Assembly: GCF_023715145.1 (NCBI RefSeq) | Contig: NZ_JAMBNP010000014.1 | Span: 1-64,000, forward strand | Direction: 5' to 3' | DNA from: Paenibacillus glycanilyticus | Lineage (GTDB): Bacteria > Bacillota > Bacilli > Paenibacillales > Paenibacillaceae | DNA length: 64,000 nt | In this document: positions 1 through 8,529 of the stretch, in pieces | Layout of the letters: every line of letters begins with the position of its first letter | Numbering within the stretch: position 1 is the first letter of the stretch | Position numbers and translations under genes: made by a program | Notes under the pieces: generated by a model | The model's input: the letters and a program-made list of their open reading frames with translations, nothing else | Database searches by the model: none | Told to the model about the DNA's origin: nothing

Positions 1-103
1 CCCAACTAGTAAGACCCCTTGAAGACGACGAGGTTGATAGGTTCGGGGTGGAAGCACAGCAATGTGTGGAGCTGACGAATACTAATCGGTCGAGGGCTTA
101 TCC
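1..103 (+). rRNA. 23S ribosomal RNA, 3' end (partial)
   Basis: The first 100 or so bases match the highly conserved 3' terminus of bacterial 23S rRNA, including the segment around GACGAGGTTGATAGG and the end ACTAATCGGTCGAGGGCTTA. The gene begins upstream of the window. The exact 3' end is placed by analogy with Bacillus and could be off by a few bases. Confidence 0.93.
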
Positions 104-241
104 TACAACAAACCCCAAAAAGTGAAGCAAATGCTTCGGAGTTGATTCCGAGTACTTTGCGGGGGCCCCGGTGTAAAACCGGAAAGCTTAAGGAAATCAT
201 TCATTCGCATCCAGTTTTCAAGGCGCAAATCTTGAATGCAA

Positions 242-316
242 GGCCCGTTGGTCAAGGGGTTAAGACACCTCCCTTTCACGGAGGTAACAGGGGTTCGAAT
301 CCCCTACGGGTCACCA
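242..316 (+). tRNA. tRNA-Glu (TTC)
   Basis: Full cloverleaf with a 7-bp acceptor stem, a TTC anticodon, the GGTTCGAAT T-loop and an encoded CCA end. It is the first of nine tRNA genes transcribed behind the rRNA. Confidence 0.96.
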
Positions 317-323
317 ACTATAT

Positions 324-399
324 GGAGGCTTAGCTCAGCTGGGAGAGCATCTGCCTTACAAGCAGAGGGTCGGGGGTTCGATCCCCTCAGCCTCCACCA
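324..399 (+). tRNA. tRNA-Val (TAC)
   Basis: Acceptor GGAGGCT pairs with AGCCTCC. The anticodon loop contains TAC and the CCA end is encoded. It starts 7 bases after tRNA-Glu. Confidence 0.96.
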
Positions 400-416
400 T
401 ATAAGTTTTGTAATGC

Positions 417-493
<77 letters not shown>

Positions 494-524
494 ATTTTCT
501 TCGGACAAGATCCGAAAGTAACAT

Positions 525-601
525 GGAGCTGTGGTGTAGAGGCCTAACATGCCTGCCTGTCACGCAGGAGACCGCGGGTTCGAATCCCGTCAGCTCCGCC
601 A
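525..601 (+). tRNA. tRNA-Asp (GTC)
   Basis: Acceptor GGAGCTG pairs with CAGCTCC. Anticodon GTC in CCTGTCACG, conserved T-arm, encoded CCA. Confidence 0.96.
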
Positions 602-618
602 TTTTTACAAAGTTTTAT

Positions 619-694
<76 letters not shown>

Positions 695-715
695 TTTTTA
701 CAACACAATATGCAT

Positions 716-802
716 GCGGTCGTGGCGGAATTGGCAGACGCGCTAGATTCAGGTTCTAGTGGTGTAACAGCCGTGGAGGTTCGAGTCCTCTCGACCGCAC
801 CA
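716..802 (+). tRNA. tRNA-Leu (CAG)
   Basis: 87-nt class II tRNA with a long variable arm. Acceptor GCGGTCG pairs with CGACCGC; anticodon CAG; encoded CCA. Confidence 0.95.
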
Positions 803-805
803 TAT

Positions 806-880
806 GCGGAAGTGGCTCAGCGGTAGAGCATCGCCTTGCCAAGGCGAGGGTCGCGGGTTCGATTCCCGTCTTCCGCTCCA
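806..880 (+). tRNA. tRNA-Gly (GCC)
   Basis: Acceptor GCGGAAG pairs with CTTCCGC; anticodon GCC in CTTGCCAAG; encoded CCA. Only three bases separate it from tRNA-Leu. Confidence 0.96.
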
Positions 881-889
881 TAATTTTTT

Positions 890-966
890 GCGGCCTTAGC
901 TCAGCTGGATAGAGCGTTTGACTACGAATCAAAAGGTCAGGAGTTCGAATCTCTTAGGCCGCGCCA
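890..966 (+). tRNA. tRNA-Arg (ACG)
   Basis: Acceptor GCGGCCT pairs with AGGCCGC. The anticodon ACG would be read as ICG after deamination. Encoded CCA. Confidence 0.96.
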
Positions 967-984
967 TTTTTACAAATTGAATTA

Positions 985-1061
985 CGGGATGTAGCTCAGC
1001 TTGGTAGAGCACCTGGTTTGGGACCAGGGGGTCGCATGTTCAAATCGTGTCATCCCGACCA
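985..1061 (+). tRNA. tRNA-Pro (TGG)
   Basis: Acceptor CGGGATG pairs with CATCCCG; anticodon TGG in TTTGGGA; encoded CCA. Last tRNA of the cluster. Confidence 0.96.
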
Positions 1062-1078
1062 TTTCAATTCATTAGAAG

Positions 1079-1118
1079 TCAGCAGACGTACTTGATACGT
1101 AGGGCGGGCTTTTTTTTA
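1079..1118 (+). terminator. probable terminator of the rRNA-tRNA operon
   Basis: A small stem ACGTA/TACGT within an imperfect outer AGC/GCT pairing is followed by a run of eight T. The stem is imperfect, but the position directly behind the last tRNA and the T-run fit termination. Confidence 0.55.
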
Positions 1119-1166
1119 GTTTATGGACAATTAGAGACAGACTTAAGAAAGAAGAGGTGAGTTCAA

Positions 1167-2156
1167 TTGCTGCGCATTGGTATTATTGGCTCTAACTTTA
1201 TTACGGAAACGTTTATGAATGCAGCAAGTAAGGTCGATAAGGTGGAAGTAACTGCGCTATACTCCCGTACGGAGGAGCGTGCAAAGGCATATGCAGCTGC
1301 TCATGGTATTGCTCATACCTTTACGGATCTCGACGAGATGGCACAAAGCGATCTGATTGATGCGATTTACATAGCTAGCCCAAACTCCCTTCATGCGAAG
1401 TATGCTATTGCTTTCATGAATAATGGGAAGCATGTTCTCTGTGAGAAACCGCTGGCTTCCAATGCTGATGAAGTAAAAGCTATGTTTGAAGCGGCAGGCG
1501 CTAATAAGGTATTGCTAATGGAAGCCATGAAGTCGACGGTTATGCCGAACTTTGAAGCGGTTCGCGAGAATCTGCACAAGATAGGCAAAGTCCGGACCTT
1601 CTTTGCTTCGTTCTGCCAGTATTCCTCTCGTTATGACAAATACAAGGCGGGAGAAGTATTGAATGCATTCCTGCCGGAATTGTCGAACGGATCTCTAATG
1701 GATATCGGCACGTACTGCATCTATCCGCTTGTTGTGCTGTTTGGCAAGCCTGACAGCGTGAAGGCAAGCGCGGTAATGCTGGAGTCCGGTGTAGACGGCA
1801 AAGGCAGCCTGATCCTGAACTACGGGGATATGGAGGCTGTGCTGCTTCATTCGAAGATATCGAATTCAAATATGCCGACCGAAATTCAAGGTGAAGAGGG
1901 CAATATGATTATTGAGAGAATCAGTCAGCCTTCGAGCGTTCGAATTCAATACCGCGACGGCCGCCCTGAGGAGAATGTAAGCAGAGAACAAGGGGATAAT
2001 TCAATGGTCTATGAGATTCTGGCCTTTGCTGAGCTCATTGAGCGCGGCGAGCTTGAATCCCCGGTTAACTCTTATGCAAACTCGCTTACTGTCATGGAAA
2101 TTATGGATGAGGCACGCCGCCAGATTGGGATTGTGTACCCGGCGGACGGGAAGTAA
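1167..2156 (+). CDS. Gfo/Idh/MocA family NAD(P)-dependent oxidoreductase
   Basis: The 329-residue protein begins with a Rossmann nucleotide-binding stretch (GIIGSN, residues 5-10) and carries the CEKP signature of the Gfo/Idh/MocA family at residues 92-95, where the lysine is the usual catalytic residue. The C-terminal half matches the family's substrate-binding domain in length. These enzymes oxidise or reduce sugars, inositols and related cyclic alcohols in the cytoplasm; the substrate cannot be read from the sequence. It starts with TTG behind the strong site GAAGAGGTGA. It stands alone between the tRNA operon and a convergent gene, so there is no operon clue to its pathway. Confidence 0.9.
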   Translation: MLRIGIIGSNFITETFMNAASKVDKVEVTALYSRTEERAKAYAAAHGIAHTFTDLDEMAQSDLIDAIYIASPNSLHAKYAIAFMNNGKHVLCEKPLASNADEVKAMFEAAGANKVLLMEAMKSTVMPNFEAVRENLHKIGKVRTFFASFCQYSSRYDKYKAGEVLNAFLPELSNGSLMDIGTYCIYPLVVLFGKPDSVKASAVMLESGVDGKGSLILNYGDMEAVLLHSKISNSNMPTEIQGEEGNMIIERISQPSSVRIQYRDGRPEENVSREQGDNSMVYEILAFAELIERGELESPVNSYANSLTVMEIMDEARRQIGIVYPADGK

Positions 2157-2162
2157 GGGGAT

Positions 2163-2205
2163 AAAAAAAGCAGGCTGCTCCGGATAATTACTCCGGAACA
2201 GCCTG
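2163..2205 (-). terminator. terminator shared by converging genes
   Basis: Long hairpin (CAGGCTG and TCCGG arms) between the converging genes. The A-run at 2163-2169 becomes the T-run on the minus strand, so it ends the SEC-C gene and may also stop the oxidoreductase transcript. Confidence 0.8.
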
Positions 2206-2210
2206 TCCCA

Positions 2211-2708
2211 TTATTGAGCAACCAGCTCTGGGGCTTGCTCGTTTTGCTCGAGCTGCTGCATAAGGAATGCAGAAAGCTCTTGATATCGCTTAGTGACAGT
2301 AGCAGCGGATACTTCATATTTCTCGGCAAGATCATTCTTGCTCTTACCGGATTCGGTAACCTCACACACCATATATTCCAACGCGGCACAAAATGCGCCT
2401 GATTTACGATACGTTGGTTTCGTCATATTCGTGAAATCATGCCAGATCATAATCGCCATTGCGATATGGTTAGGCTTATAATCCTGTTTCATGGAAGCAA
2501 TAACTTCATGCGCCAGTTCTGCATATTGCGGATTAGCCCACGTGGATTCGTGGTCAACCAAGTGAACCAGTTCAGCTTCTGTAAAATGACGAAGTGTATT
2601 GGAGGCTTTGCTTGTTCTAGCCGATTGTTCGTCCTTCGACATGCAGCACTTTTTATATTTCAAGCCGCTGCCGCAGTGACATTGTTCATTTCTACCTAGT
2701 TTAGACAT
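2211..2708 (-). CDS. SEC-C motif metal-binding protein
   Basis: 165 residues starting at an ATG 5-8 bases behind GAAGGAGC; the longer upstream frame lacks a binding site. The N-terminus carries a SEC-C zinc knuckle with Cys10, Cys12, Cys21 and Cys22 (CHCGSG followed by KKCC), the module also found at the SecA C-terminus. The rest is helical and ends in a stretch (KNDLAEKYEVSAATVTKRY) that looks like a helix-turn-helix. A nucleic-acid-related role is plausible but is inference. It is a monocistronic gene converging on the oxidoreductase. Confidence 0.75.
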   Translation of the reverse strand: MSKLGRNEQCHCGSGLKYKKCCMSKDEQSARTSKASNTLRHFTEAELVHLVDHESTWANPQYAELAHEVIASMKQDYKPNHIAMAIMIWHDFTNMTKPTYRKSGAFCAALEYMVCEVTESGKSKNDLAEKYEVSAATVTKRYQELSAFLMQQLEQNEQAPELVAQ

Positions 2709-2894
2709 ATGAGCTCCTTCGTGCGAAAATCTTTTATGCAAGAGTACATTCCTATATAATAACATAAAAAGAGGTATGGAAAAACGAAAAACCTTCATTT
2801 TCCATTCTTTTCGTCTCGGGTAATTATTTTCATATGCCTGGGGCAAGAAGCAAACAATACGATTTATACATATTTAGAAAGGTGTGAATGAGCA

Positions 2895-4133
2895 ATGACA
2901 AACGTTGCATTCCAGAGCAATCTGACCAAGTACGCGGAACTGATCGTTAGAGTAGGCGTTAATGTACAGGAGAACCAGGAGGTATTTATTACAGGTGCTG
3001 TCGATCAAGCTGACCTTGTACGGCTTGTTGCCGAGCAGGCCTATTTGGCCGGGGCAAGTAATGTACACGTAGATTGGACCGATGACAGATTGTCCCGTCT
3101 CAAGTACGAGAAAGCTGCCGACGAGGTGTTCACCCAATATCCGGAGTGGGAAACGGCAAAAAGGAATTCCTTCGTAGAGCGCAATGCCGTATTTATCTCC
3201 ATCGTTTCCTCCAGTCCGGATCTGCTGTCCGGCATTGATTCGCAGCGAATTGCCAACTTCCAAAAGGCTGCTGGCCAAGGTCTGCAAGCTTTCCGCAGAG
3301 CGACTCAATCTGATAAGGTAAGCTGGACGGTTGTTGCTGCTGCAGGAAAAGCATGGGCATCCAAAGTATTTGCCAATGTATCCGAGGACGAAGCGGTCAG
3401 TCAGCTGTGGGAAGCCATCTTCAAAGCGGTTAGACTGCATTCGGATGATCCCGTAAAAGCATGGGATGAGCATAACGCAACGCTTCATACCAAAGCGCAG
3501 GCGCTAAACGAGAACCATTTCGTGAAGCTGCATTATACGGCTCCAGGTACGGATCTCACCATTGAGCTGGCGGATAAGCATATTTGGGTAGCCGCAGGCA
3601 GCGAGAATCAGAACAACGTTGCTTTTATGGCTAACATGCCTACAGAGGAAGTATTCACGGTGCCTCTTAAGTCCGGAGTTAACGGCTATGTGTCCAGCAC
3701 GAAGCCGCTTAGCTATGGCGGCAACATTATCGATAACTTCAAGCTTACGTTTGAAGCCGGCCGCATCGTTAAGGTAGAAGCAGAGCAAGGCCAGGAAACT
3801 CTTCAAAAGCTTGTCGATACAGACGAAGGTTCGCATTACTTGGGCGAGGTTGCGCTTGTGCCGCATGAATCGCCGATTTCGCAATCGAATATTTTGTTCT
3901 ATAATACTTTGTTTGACGAGAATGCTTCGAACCATTTGGCGATTGGCAGCGGCTATGCGTTTAACATCGACGGAGGTAAAAAGATGTCTTCCGAGGAGCT
4001 TGCGGAGAATGGCGTAAACGCCAGCATCACGCATGTCGACTTTATGATCGGATCCGCGGAAATGGATATTGACGGCATCAAATCCGATGGAACAATTGTG
4101 CCGATCTTCCGCAAAGGGAACTGGGCATTTTAA
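2895..4133 (+). CDS. aminopeptidase, peptidase family M29 (AmpS/PepS type)
   Basis: 412 residues, the normal length of M29 metalloaminopeptidases, which remove N-terminal amino acids from peptides in the cytoplasm with a two-metal site. The expected ligands are visible in order: Glu251/252 (TEEVFTVP), Glu318 (GEVA), His347 (NHLAIG), His380 and Asp382 (THVDFM). These match the spacing seen in the Thermus enzyme. The site AAAGGTGTGA precedes the ATG. The small YqkE-like gene follows 32 bases downstream and may share the transcript. Confidence 0.93.
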   Translation: MTNVAFQSNLTKYAELIVRVGVNVQENQEVFITGAVDQADLVRLVAEQAYLAGASNVHVDWTDDRLSRLKYEKAADEVFTQYPEWETAKRNSFVERNAVFISIVSSSPDLLSGIDSQRIANFQKAAGQGLQAFRRATQSDKVSWTVVAAAGKAWASKVFANVSEDEAVSQLWEAIFKAVRLHSDDPVKAWDEHNATLHTKAQALNENHFVKLHYTAPGTDLTIELADKHIWVAAGSENQNNVAFMANMPTEEVFTVPLKSGVNGYVSSTKPLSYGGNIIDNFKLTFEAGRIVKVEAEQGQETLQKLVDTDEGSHYLGEVALVPHESPISQSNILFYNTLFDENASNHLAIGSGYAFNIDGGKKMSSEELAENGVNASITHVDFMIGSAEMDIDGIKSDGTIVPIFRKGNWAF

Positions 4134-4165
4134 GGAATTGAACGGATTGTAAGGGGATGACAGTC

Positions 4166-4438
4166 ATGGCGAAAAAGAAAAGACCAGCAGCACCCAGCCA
4201 TAGAGGAAGCACAAGCTCTCAGCAGGAGCAGGGTCCAACGTTAAAGGATATGCTTAGCGCAGATGTCCTGCAGAAGCTTAAAGCCCAATCTGACGAGATG
4301 AAGGCGGCTGAGGAGCAGAAGAAGCAGAAAGCCCGGGTAGAGGCCGAGGAAGCTCGCAAGAAGGAGCAGAAACGGCTGGAGAACGATATGAATTACTTGC
4401 TGGAGAACAGCAAGCAGGATTGGCGGAAATATAAATAA
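4166..4438 (+). CDS. YqkE-like small charged protein
   Basis: A 90-residue, very lysine- and glutamate-rich protein with a basic N-terminus (AKKKRP) and a long heptad-like helix over residues 25-75. Composition and layout resemble YqkE-type proteins (DUF3886) of Bacilli, whose function is unknown. The ATG at 4166 is chosen because AAGGGG lies 9 bases upstream; an ATG at 4157 would overlap the site. A strong terminator follows directly. Confidence 0.7.
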   Translation: MAKKKRPAAPSHRGSTSSQQEQGPTLKDMLSADVLQKLKAQSDEMKAAEEQKKQKARVEAEEARKKEQKRLENDMNYLLENSKQDWRKYK

Positions 4439-4450
4439 GGTTTGGCGAAG

Positions 4451-4496
4451 AGCCCCTGGGCTGCATTTTTGTGATGCAGACAGGGGCTTTTTTTAT
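4451..4496 (+). terminator. rho-independent terminator
   Basis: GCCCCTG and CTGCAT arms pair with ATGCAG and CAGGGGC, followed by seven T. Confidence 0.9.
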
Positions 4497-4519
4497 ATTT
4501 GGGTAAGGCACTTTCGTGC

Positions 4520-4548
4520 TTGTCAACATATTTTAATAATAATATACA
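4520..4548 (+). promoter_or_regulatory. sigma-A type promoter for the YkuK-like gene
   Basis: TTGTCA at 4520, a 17-base AT-rich spacer and TATACA at 4543, about 70 bases before the next coding region. Confidence 0.6.
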
Positions 4549-4616
4549 ACTCCCTTCGCATAGGCATGGGTATAGAAGAGAGGGAATTAGGCGATGGCTG
4601 ATAAGAAAGGGCTGAA

Positions 4617-5240
4617 ATGTACATTGTACAGGTGACGATGATGAGAAAAAATCAATCGAATAAACGGCTCCTTCTACCGGAAGAGCTGAGGTTCCAGAAC
4701 GTGACGGAGAGCAGGCTTACGATTCAAGAGGTATATGACCGCATTTTGAATTTTATGGCGAGTGATCCACGGGCAGCTTATCATTTTGTAATTGGAACAG
4801 ACAGCCAAGGGTTTAACGGATATACGAAGTTCGTAACGGGCATTATTATTCGGCGGATGGGCAAAGGCGCGTGGGCCTGCTACAGGCAGGTCGTTGTACC
4901 GCGCGAGCTAACCTCGCTGAAGGAGAAGCTGACGCTTGAGACGGCCTTGTCGCAGGAGGTAGCCTATTACTTCGTGGAAGGCGCCATCCAGCGGATGGAG
5001 GAGCTTCTGCTGCCATTTGTATACCAGGGAGCTTCGCTTGATTTGTTTATCGATATCGACGCAGGTACGGAGCCGACCATTAATAAGACATCGCTTTATG
5101 TAGAAGAGATGATAGACCGGGTCAGAGGAATGGGAACATATGCGGCGAGGGTGAAGCCGGATTCGTATGCGGCATCCGCTTATGCCAATCGCCATACGAA
5201 GAAGCCTGTCCGCTTCAAAAAGCGTCAAGAGCTTGTGTGA
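4617..5240 (+). CDS. YkuK-like protein with ribonuclease H-like fold
   Basis: 207 residues. The VIGTDSQ motif near residue 60 and the FIDIDAGT motif near residue 145 provide the acidic residues expected of the DUF458/YkuK family, which is predicted to adopt an RNase H-like fold. No experimental function is known to me for the family. The start at 4617 has AAAGG six bases upstream. Alternative ATGs at 4638 and 4641 also have an AGGTGA site, so the first eight residues are uncertain. A 13-codon reading frame with its own purine-rich site (from 4594) overlaps the start region. Confidence 0.75.
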   Translation: MYIVQVTMMRKNQSNKRLLLPEELRFQNVTESRLTIQEVYDRILNFMASDPRAAYHFVIGTDSQGFNGYTKFVTGIIIRRMGKGAWACYRQVVVPRELTSLKEKLTLETALSQEVAYYFVEGAIQRMEELLLPFVYQGASLDLFIDIDAGTEPTINKTSLYVEEMIDRVRGMGTYAARVKPDSYAASAYANRHTKKPVRFKKRQELV

Positions 5241-5324
5241 ATATAGTGGCGTTTCTTTTTTACACACGAATTAATCAGGGTTTGCGAGTGAGCGTTGAGG
5301 GACAAGTATATGGCAAAAAAAGAG

Positions 5325-5352
5325 CCGCAGGACTGCTGTCCTGCGGTTTTTT
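5325..5352 (+). terminator. rho-independent terminator
   Basis: Perfect 9-bp stem CCGCAGGAC/GTCCTGCGG with a TGCT loop and a T-run. Confidence 0.92.
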
Positions 5353-5418
5353 GCGTTCGGGAGGGTTTTTCCCTATAGCTGTAGAATTCAAATACGTATA
5401 GGGGAAGGAAGGGATGTT

Positions 5419-6153
5419 ATGGGGAAGGAAAGAACGCTTGTCATCAGTGATATTCATGGTTGTTATGATGCTTTCAACCGGCTGTTGGAACGGGTTAATT
5501 ACGAGCCGGTGAAAGATCAGCTGATTTTGCTTGGGGATTTCGTCAGTAAGGGACCGGAAAGCAGGCAGGTGGTGGAACAAGCAGTCAGCCTGGTCCGGGA
5601 AAATGGAGCCATTGCGGTTCAAGGGAATCATGATGAGCGCTTCGTTGATATTGTCCGTAACAAAACCAAAGAGGCGAGAGAGAAGTTCTTCCGCCATGGC
5701 GGCCGTCAGACCGTATACAGCTATCTGAAGGGCAGCGACATGACTGGCAGCGAGGAGGACTTGCTGACAAGGCTCAGAGAGACGGTTCTGGAGCGTTATC
5801 CGCATCATGCCGACTTTCTGGAGCAGCTTCCGTATTACTTTGAGGATCAGCGTTTTATTTATGTACATGCGGGACTTAATCCAAGATATCTGAACTGGAA
5901 GGAGCAGCCAAAGCGGGATTTCTTATATATTAAGGATTCCTTTCATAAAGCGGATACGGTCGTTGATAAGATTGTCGTGTTTGGCCATACGAAGACGGTA
6001 GATCTGCATGGCAGACCGGATGTCTGGTACGGCAAAGGCAAGATTGGCATTGATGGCGGCTGTGCAAGCGGGCTGCAATTAAATGCGCTTGAGATTATTG
6101 GCGAAGAGGTACGTTCAATCTCGGTACCGGCAAGAAGAGCAGCCATATCATAG
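5419..6153 (+). CDS. PPP-family metallophosphoesterase (Ser/Thr phosphatase or Ap4A hydrolase type)
   Basis: 244 residues with the metallophosphoesterase signature in order: SDIHG (10-14), GDFVSKG (39-45), GNHDE (69-73), VHAGLNP near 155 and a GHT motif near 192. These coordinate the two metals of PPP-type phosphatases. Bacterial members act on phosphoproteins or on diadenosine tetraphosphate (PrpE, ApaH types), and the sequence does not decide between them. A GGGGAAGGAAGGG tract provides the ribosome site. The gene sits alone between two terminators. Confidence 0.85.
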   Translation: MGKERTLVISDIHGCYDAFNRLLERVNYEPVKDQLILLGDFVSKGPESRQVVEQAVSLVRENGAIAVQGNHDERFVDIVRNKTKEAREKFFRHGGRQTVYSYLKGSDMTGSEEDLLTRLRETVLERYPHHADFLEQLPYYFEDQRFIYVHAGLNPRYLNWKEQPKRDFLYIKDSFHKADTVVDKIVVFGHTKTVDLHGRPDVWYGKGKIGIDGGCASGLQLNALEIIGEEVRSISVPARRAAIS

Positions 6154-6163
6154 GACAAACAAC

Positions 6164-6186
6164 AGAGCGGATTTTCCGCTCTTTTT
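6164..6186 (+). terminator. rho-independent terminator
   Basis: AGAGCGGA/TCCGCTCT stem with a TTT loop followed by T5. Confidence 0.9.
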
Positions 6187-6289
6187 ATATGAAGAATTTT
6201 AAATTAAGAAGTTGTGAATTGAAGGAATTAATCGAAATATGTCGAATTAGTGAGCATTAAGAACTATTTCCCAGTATTGAGGTGTAAAG

Positions 6290-8170
6290 ATGAAGGCAGT
6301 ATTGAAGTACGTCTTATTCGTTCTCTTATTCATTGCAGTTACCACTTCATTACGCCCAACAATCACCTTTGCGAACACAGAAAAGGCAGCCCCGGAGATT
6401 CGGATTACCGAATGGCAGATCCACCCGGGGACGGATGAGGATAGCAAGACGCCGCCGGCCGCCGGCTGGATTACGGTAAAGGAAGATGAAGCAGCGCCTG
6501 AATTGCCGGAAGGGACCAGCTCTTTATGGGTCAAGGTTGAGCTGCCTATTATAGCCGAACCGCATGCAGGGATGCTGGTAGAAAAAGCTTATGCGCAGAA
6601 TGTCTCTGTCTATATGGATGGAAGAAATCTTTATGAAACGACTAGAGATCACTCTTACGATGTTAATCGATTTGTTATTCCGTTAGCTGAGGCATCGGAT
6701 GAAACCCTTTACATTCATCTTGTTAATGATACGGGCAACATTGGTGTCAGCGGTGGTCTTGTGCTTGGAGATTACGCAAAGCTATACCGTACAACGTTGG
6801 TCAAGCAAATAGATAATATCATACTCGGTGCGGCATTTATTTTCATAGCAGCATTGATGTTTATTTGTATGATTTTCCTAAAAAAAGTCCACGTTCAAGG
6901 CTGGAAATCGCTTAGTTTAATTATTTTTTCTATTGGTTGTATGTTGATTTTTTACTCACCATTTCTATATATGTTGAATGAAGATTATGGTTGGCTATAT
7001 GCCACCGGCTTTGATCTATCGTCTAATCTATTCCTTCCTGCCTTATTTTTCTTCCTGGAAACGTTCTTTGGCAGAGGAAAGTTTTCAATCATTCGCATCT
7101 TTAAAATATATGCTTTATGCTTGATGATTTTTTCGACCATAGGACTATTCTTGAACATTCTAACTAATAATTCTTTCTATTCCACTTACTATTCAATCTC
7201 AACCATCCTGTTTGTTCTTGGGGTAGTTGGTGGTTGTCTCATTCTACTTGGAGTTTTACTGGTATTCAGTTTCAAGAAACAAAAAGATGCGATGATATTA
7301 GCTACTGGCCTTGGATTATTTATCATCTTTACAGTTGCAGATATTATCCAATATTACTCGCTATCGAGAAATTATGAGTTTATGTATTGGAAATGGGGAA
7401 TCGTATGCTTCGTATTTACGTTAGTAGTCCTGCTGGGAAGGCAAATTGTAATCAACTTCGAGAAGGTTGTAACTTATTCCAGACAACTTGAGATTTATAA
7501 TAATGAACTTCAGCGTTCAGAGAAAATGGATATGATCAGCCAACTAGCTGCTTCGGTTGCTCATGAAGTCCGTAATCCGCTGCAGGTTACCCGTGGCTTT
7601 TTGCAGTTATTGGAAGAGAAGAGCATTAGCAATAAAGAGAAGAATTATATGGTGCTTGCCATCAACGAGCTTGACCGTGCTTCCGAGATTATTACCGATT
7701 TCCTGACATTTGCCAAGCCACAGCTTGAGCATGTAACAGTATTGAATATTGCAAACGAATTCAAGCATATCGGCACCATTCTTATACCGCTGGCTAATCT
7801 GCAGGGAGGCCGGATCAAATTAAACATTCCAGATCATTTGCAGATTCAAGGCAATTCCTCTAAATTCAAGCAAGCTTTTATCAATATGATTAAGAATAGC
7901 ATTGAAGCGTTAAATGGTGACGGTGAAATAGAAATCAACGGCTATCATGAAGAGGACCGGGTTATTATCTGTATAAAAGATAATGGGGTAGGAATGACGG
8001 AGAGCGAGCTTGCACAGCTTGGTGAGCCGTATTATTCGAATAAAACCAAAGGAACAGGACTTGGTCTTATGGTCACCTTTAGCATCATAGAAGTGATGCA
8101 AGGAAATATTAAGTTCAAAAGTAGCAAAGGGATAGGAACAGAAGTTGTTATTACTTTCCCTGCTGGATAA
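6290..8170 (+). CDS. membrane sensor histidine kinase with extracellular N-terminal domain (orphan)
   Basis: 626 residues. A signal-like segment (5-20) is followed by about 150 extracytoplasmic residues resembling the sensory part of 7TMR-DISM proteins, then seven or so membrane spans between residues 175 and 390. The kinase core is complete: phospho-acceptor His425 in AHEVRNP, an N box near 540, DNGVGM near 573 and GTGLGL near 598. HEVRNPL is the H-box style of the sporulation and nutrient kinases (KinB/KinC group), so a role in feeding a phosphorelay is possible but unproven. No response regulator gene is adjacent. AGGTGTAAAG lies before the ATG. Confidence 0.85.
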   Translation: MKAVLKYVLFVLLFIAVTTSLRPTITFANTEKAAPEIRITEWQIHPGTDEDSKTPPAAGWITVKEDEAAPELPEGTSSLWVKVELPIIAEPHAGMLVEKAYAQNVSVYMDGRNLYETTRDHSYDVNRFVIPLAEASDETLYIHLVNDTGNIGVSGGLVLGDYAKLYRTTLVKQIDNIILGAAFIFIAALMFICMIFLKKVHVQGWKSLSLIIFSIGCMLIFYSPFLYMLNEDYGWLYATGFDLSSNLFLPALFFFLETFFGRGKFSIIRIFKIYALCLMIFSTIGLFLNILTNNSFYSTYYSISTILFVLGVVGGCLILLGVLLVFSFKKQKDAMILATGLGLFIIFTVADIIQYYSLSRNYEFMYWKWGIVCFVFTLVVLLGRQIVINFEKVVTYSRQLEIYNNELQRSEKMDMISQLAASVAHEVRNPLQVTRGFLQLLEEKSISNKEKNYMVLAINELDRASEIITDFLTFAKPQLEHVTVLNIANEFKHIGTILIPLANLQGGRIKLNIPDHLQIQGNSSKFKQAFINMIKNSIEALNGDGEIEINGYHEEDRVIICIKDNGVGMTESELAQLGEPYYSNKTKGTGLGLMVTFSIIEVMQGNIKFKSSKGIGTEVVITFPAG

Positions 8171-8174
8171 GTTA

Positions 8175-8201
8175 AAACCACTCCGATTTCCGGAGTGGTT
8201 T
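8175..8201. terminator. bidirectional terminator
   Basis: AAACCACTCCG/CGGAGTGGTTT 11-bp stem lying between the converging kinase and peptide-precursor genes. Confidence 0.85.
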
Positions 8202-8217
8202 ATATTTTTATATTTAG

Positions 8218-8454
8218 TTACCAAGCAGGAATTTCCTCTGCCGAAGCAGCTTTCAATGTGGAGGGTTTCGGCGGAATAACCAGATAAGCATGCTCTGGTG
8301 TTTCTTCAACGGCAGTAACTTCGATATTGTCCGGAATGTCTACGCCAAACGCGTCTTTGATTGCTGCTTTGGGATCATCCAGCAATTGTTGCTTGAATGC
8401 ATCGTCTTCCCAAGCTTTCTGAATAATTTGATCCCTAGTAATCTGATTCGACAA
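8218..8454 (-). CDS. NHLP-type leader peptide RiPP precursor ending in Trp
   Basis: 78 residues. The body resembles the nitrile-hydratase-like leader peptide (NHLP) family: a helical start (TRDQIIQKAWEDDAFKQQLL), DDPKAAI, then the beta part ending HAYLVIPPKPS. NHLP domains act as recognition leaders of ribosomally made, modified peptides. The putative core after the PP motif is short and ends PAW, with tryptophan as the very last residue before TAA; no double-glycine cleavage site is visible. It starts with TTG behind GGAGGGG. It lies 75 bases downstream of an isoprenoid-fold enzyme gene and has its own promoter candidates. Membership is by pattern recognition, and maturation is inferred. Confidence 0.75.
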   Translation of the reverse strand: MSNQITRDQIIQKAWEDDAFKQQLLDDPKAAIKDAFGVDIPDNIEVTAVEETPEHAYLVIPPKPSTLKAASAEEIPAW

Positions 8455-8500
8455 AATAACCCCTCCAATTATGCTAATAGAATACCACCCGAGTACCCAA

Positions 8501-8529
8501 ATTATAGCATAACTATTGGTTATATTATA
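8501..8529 (-). promoter_or_regulatory. promoter candidates for the NHLP peptide gene
   Basis: On the minus strand a TATAAT occupies 8529-8524, 18 bases behind TTGTCG and overlapping the end of the upstream gene. An extended -10 (TGCTATAAT) ends at 8501. Either would let the peptide be made independently of, and in excess over, the enzyme encoded upstream. Confidence 0.5.

Noticed and set aside
111..241. 5S rRNA gene
   Set aside because: No stretch fits the conserved 5S sequence or its helices.
8218..8454. Fragment of a nitrile hydratase alpha subunit
   Set aside because: The length of 78 residues, the absence of metal-site cysteines and the clean start and stop fit an NHLP precursor rather than an enzyme fragment.
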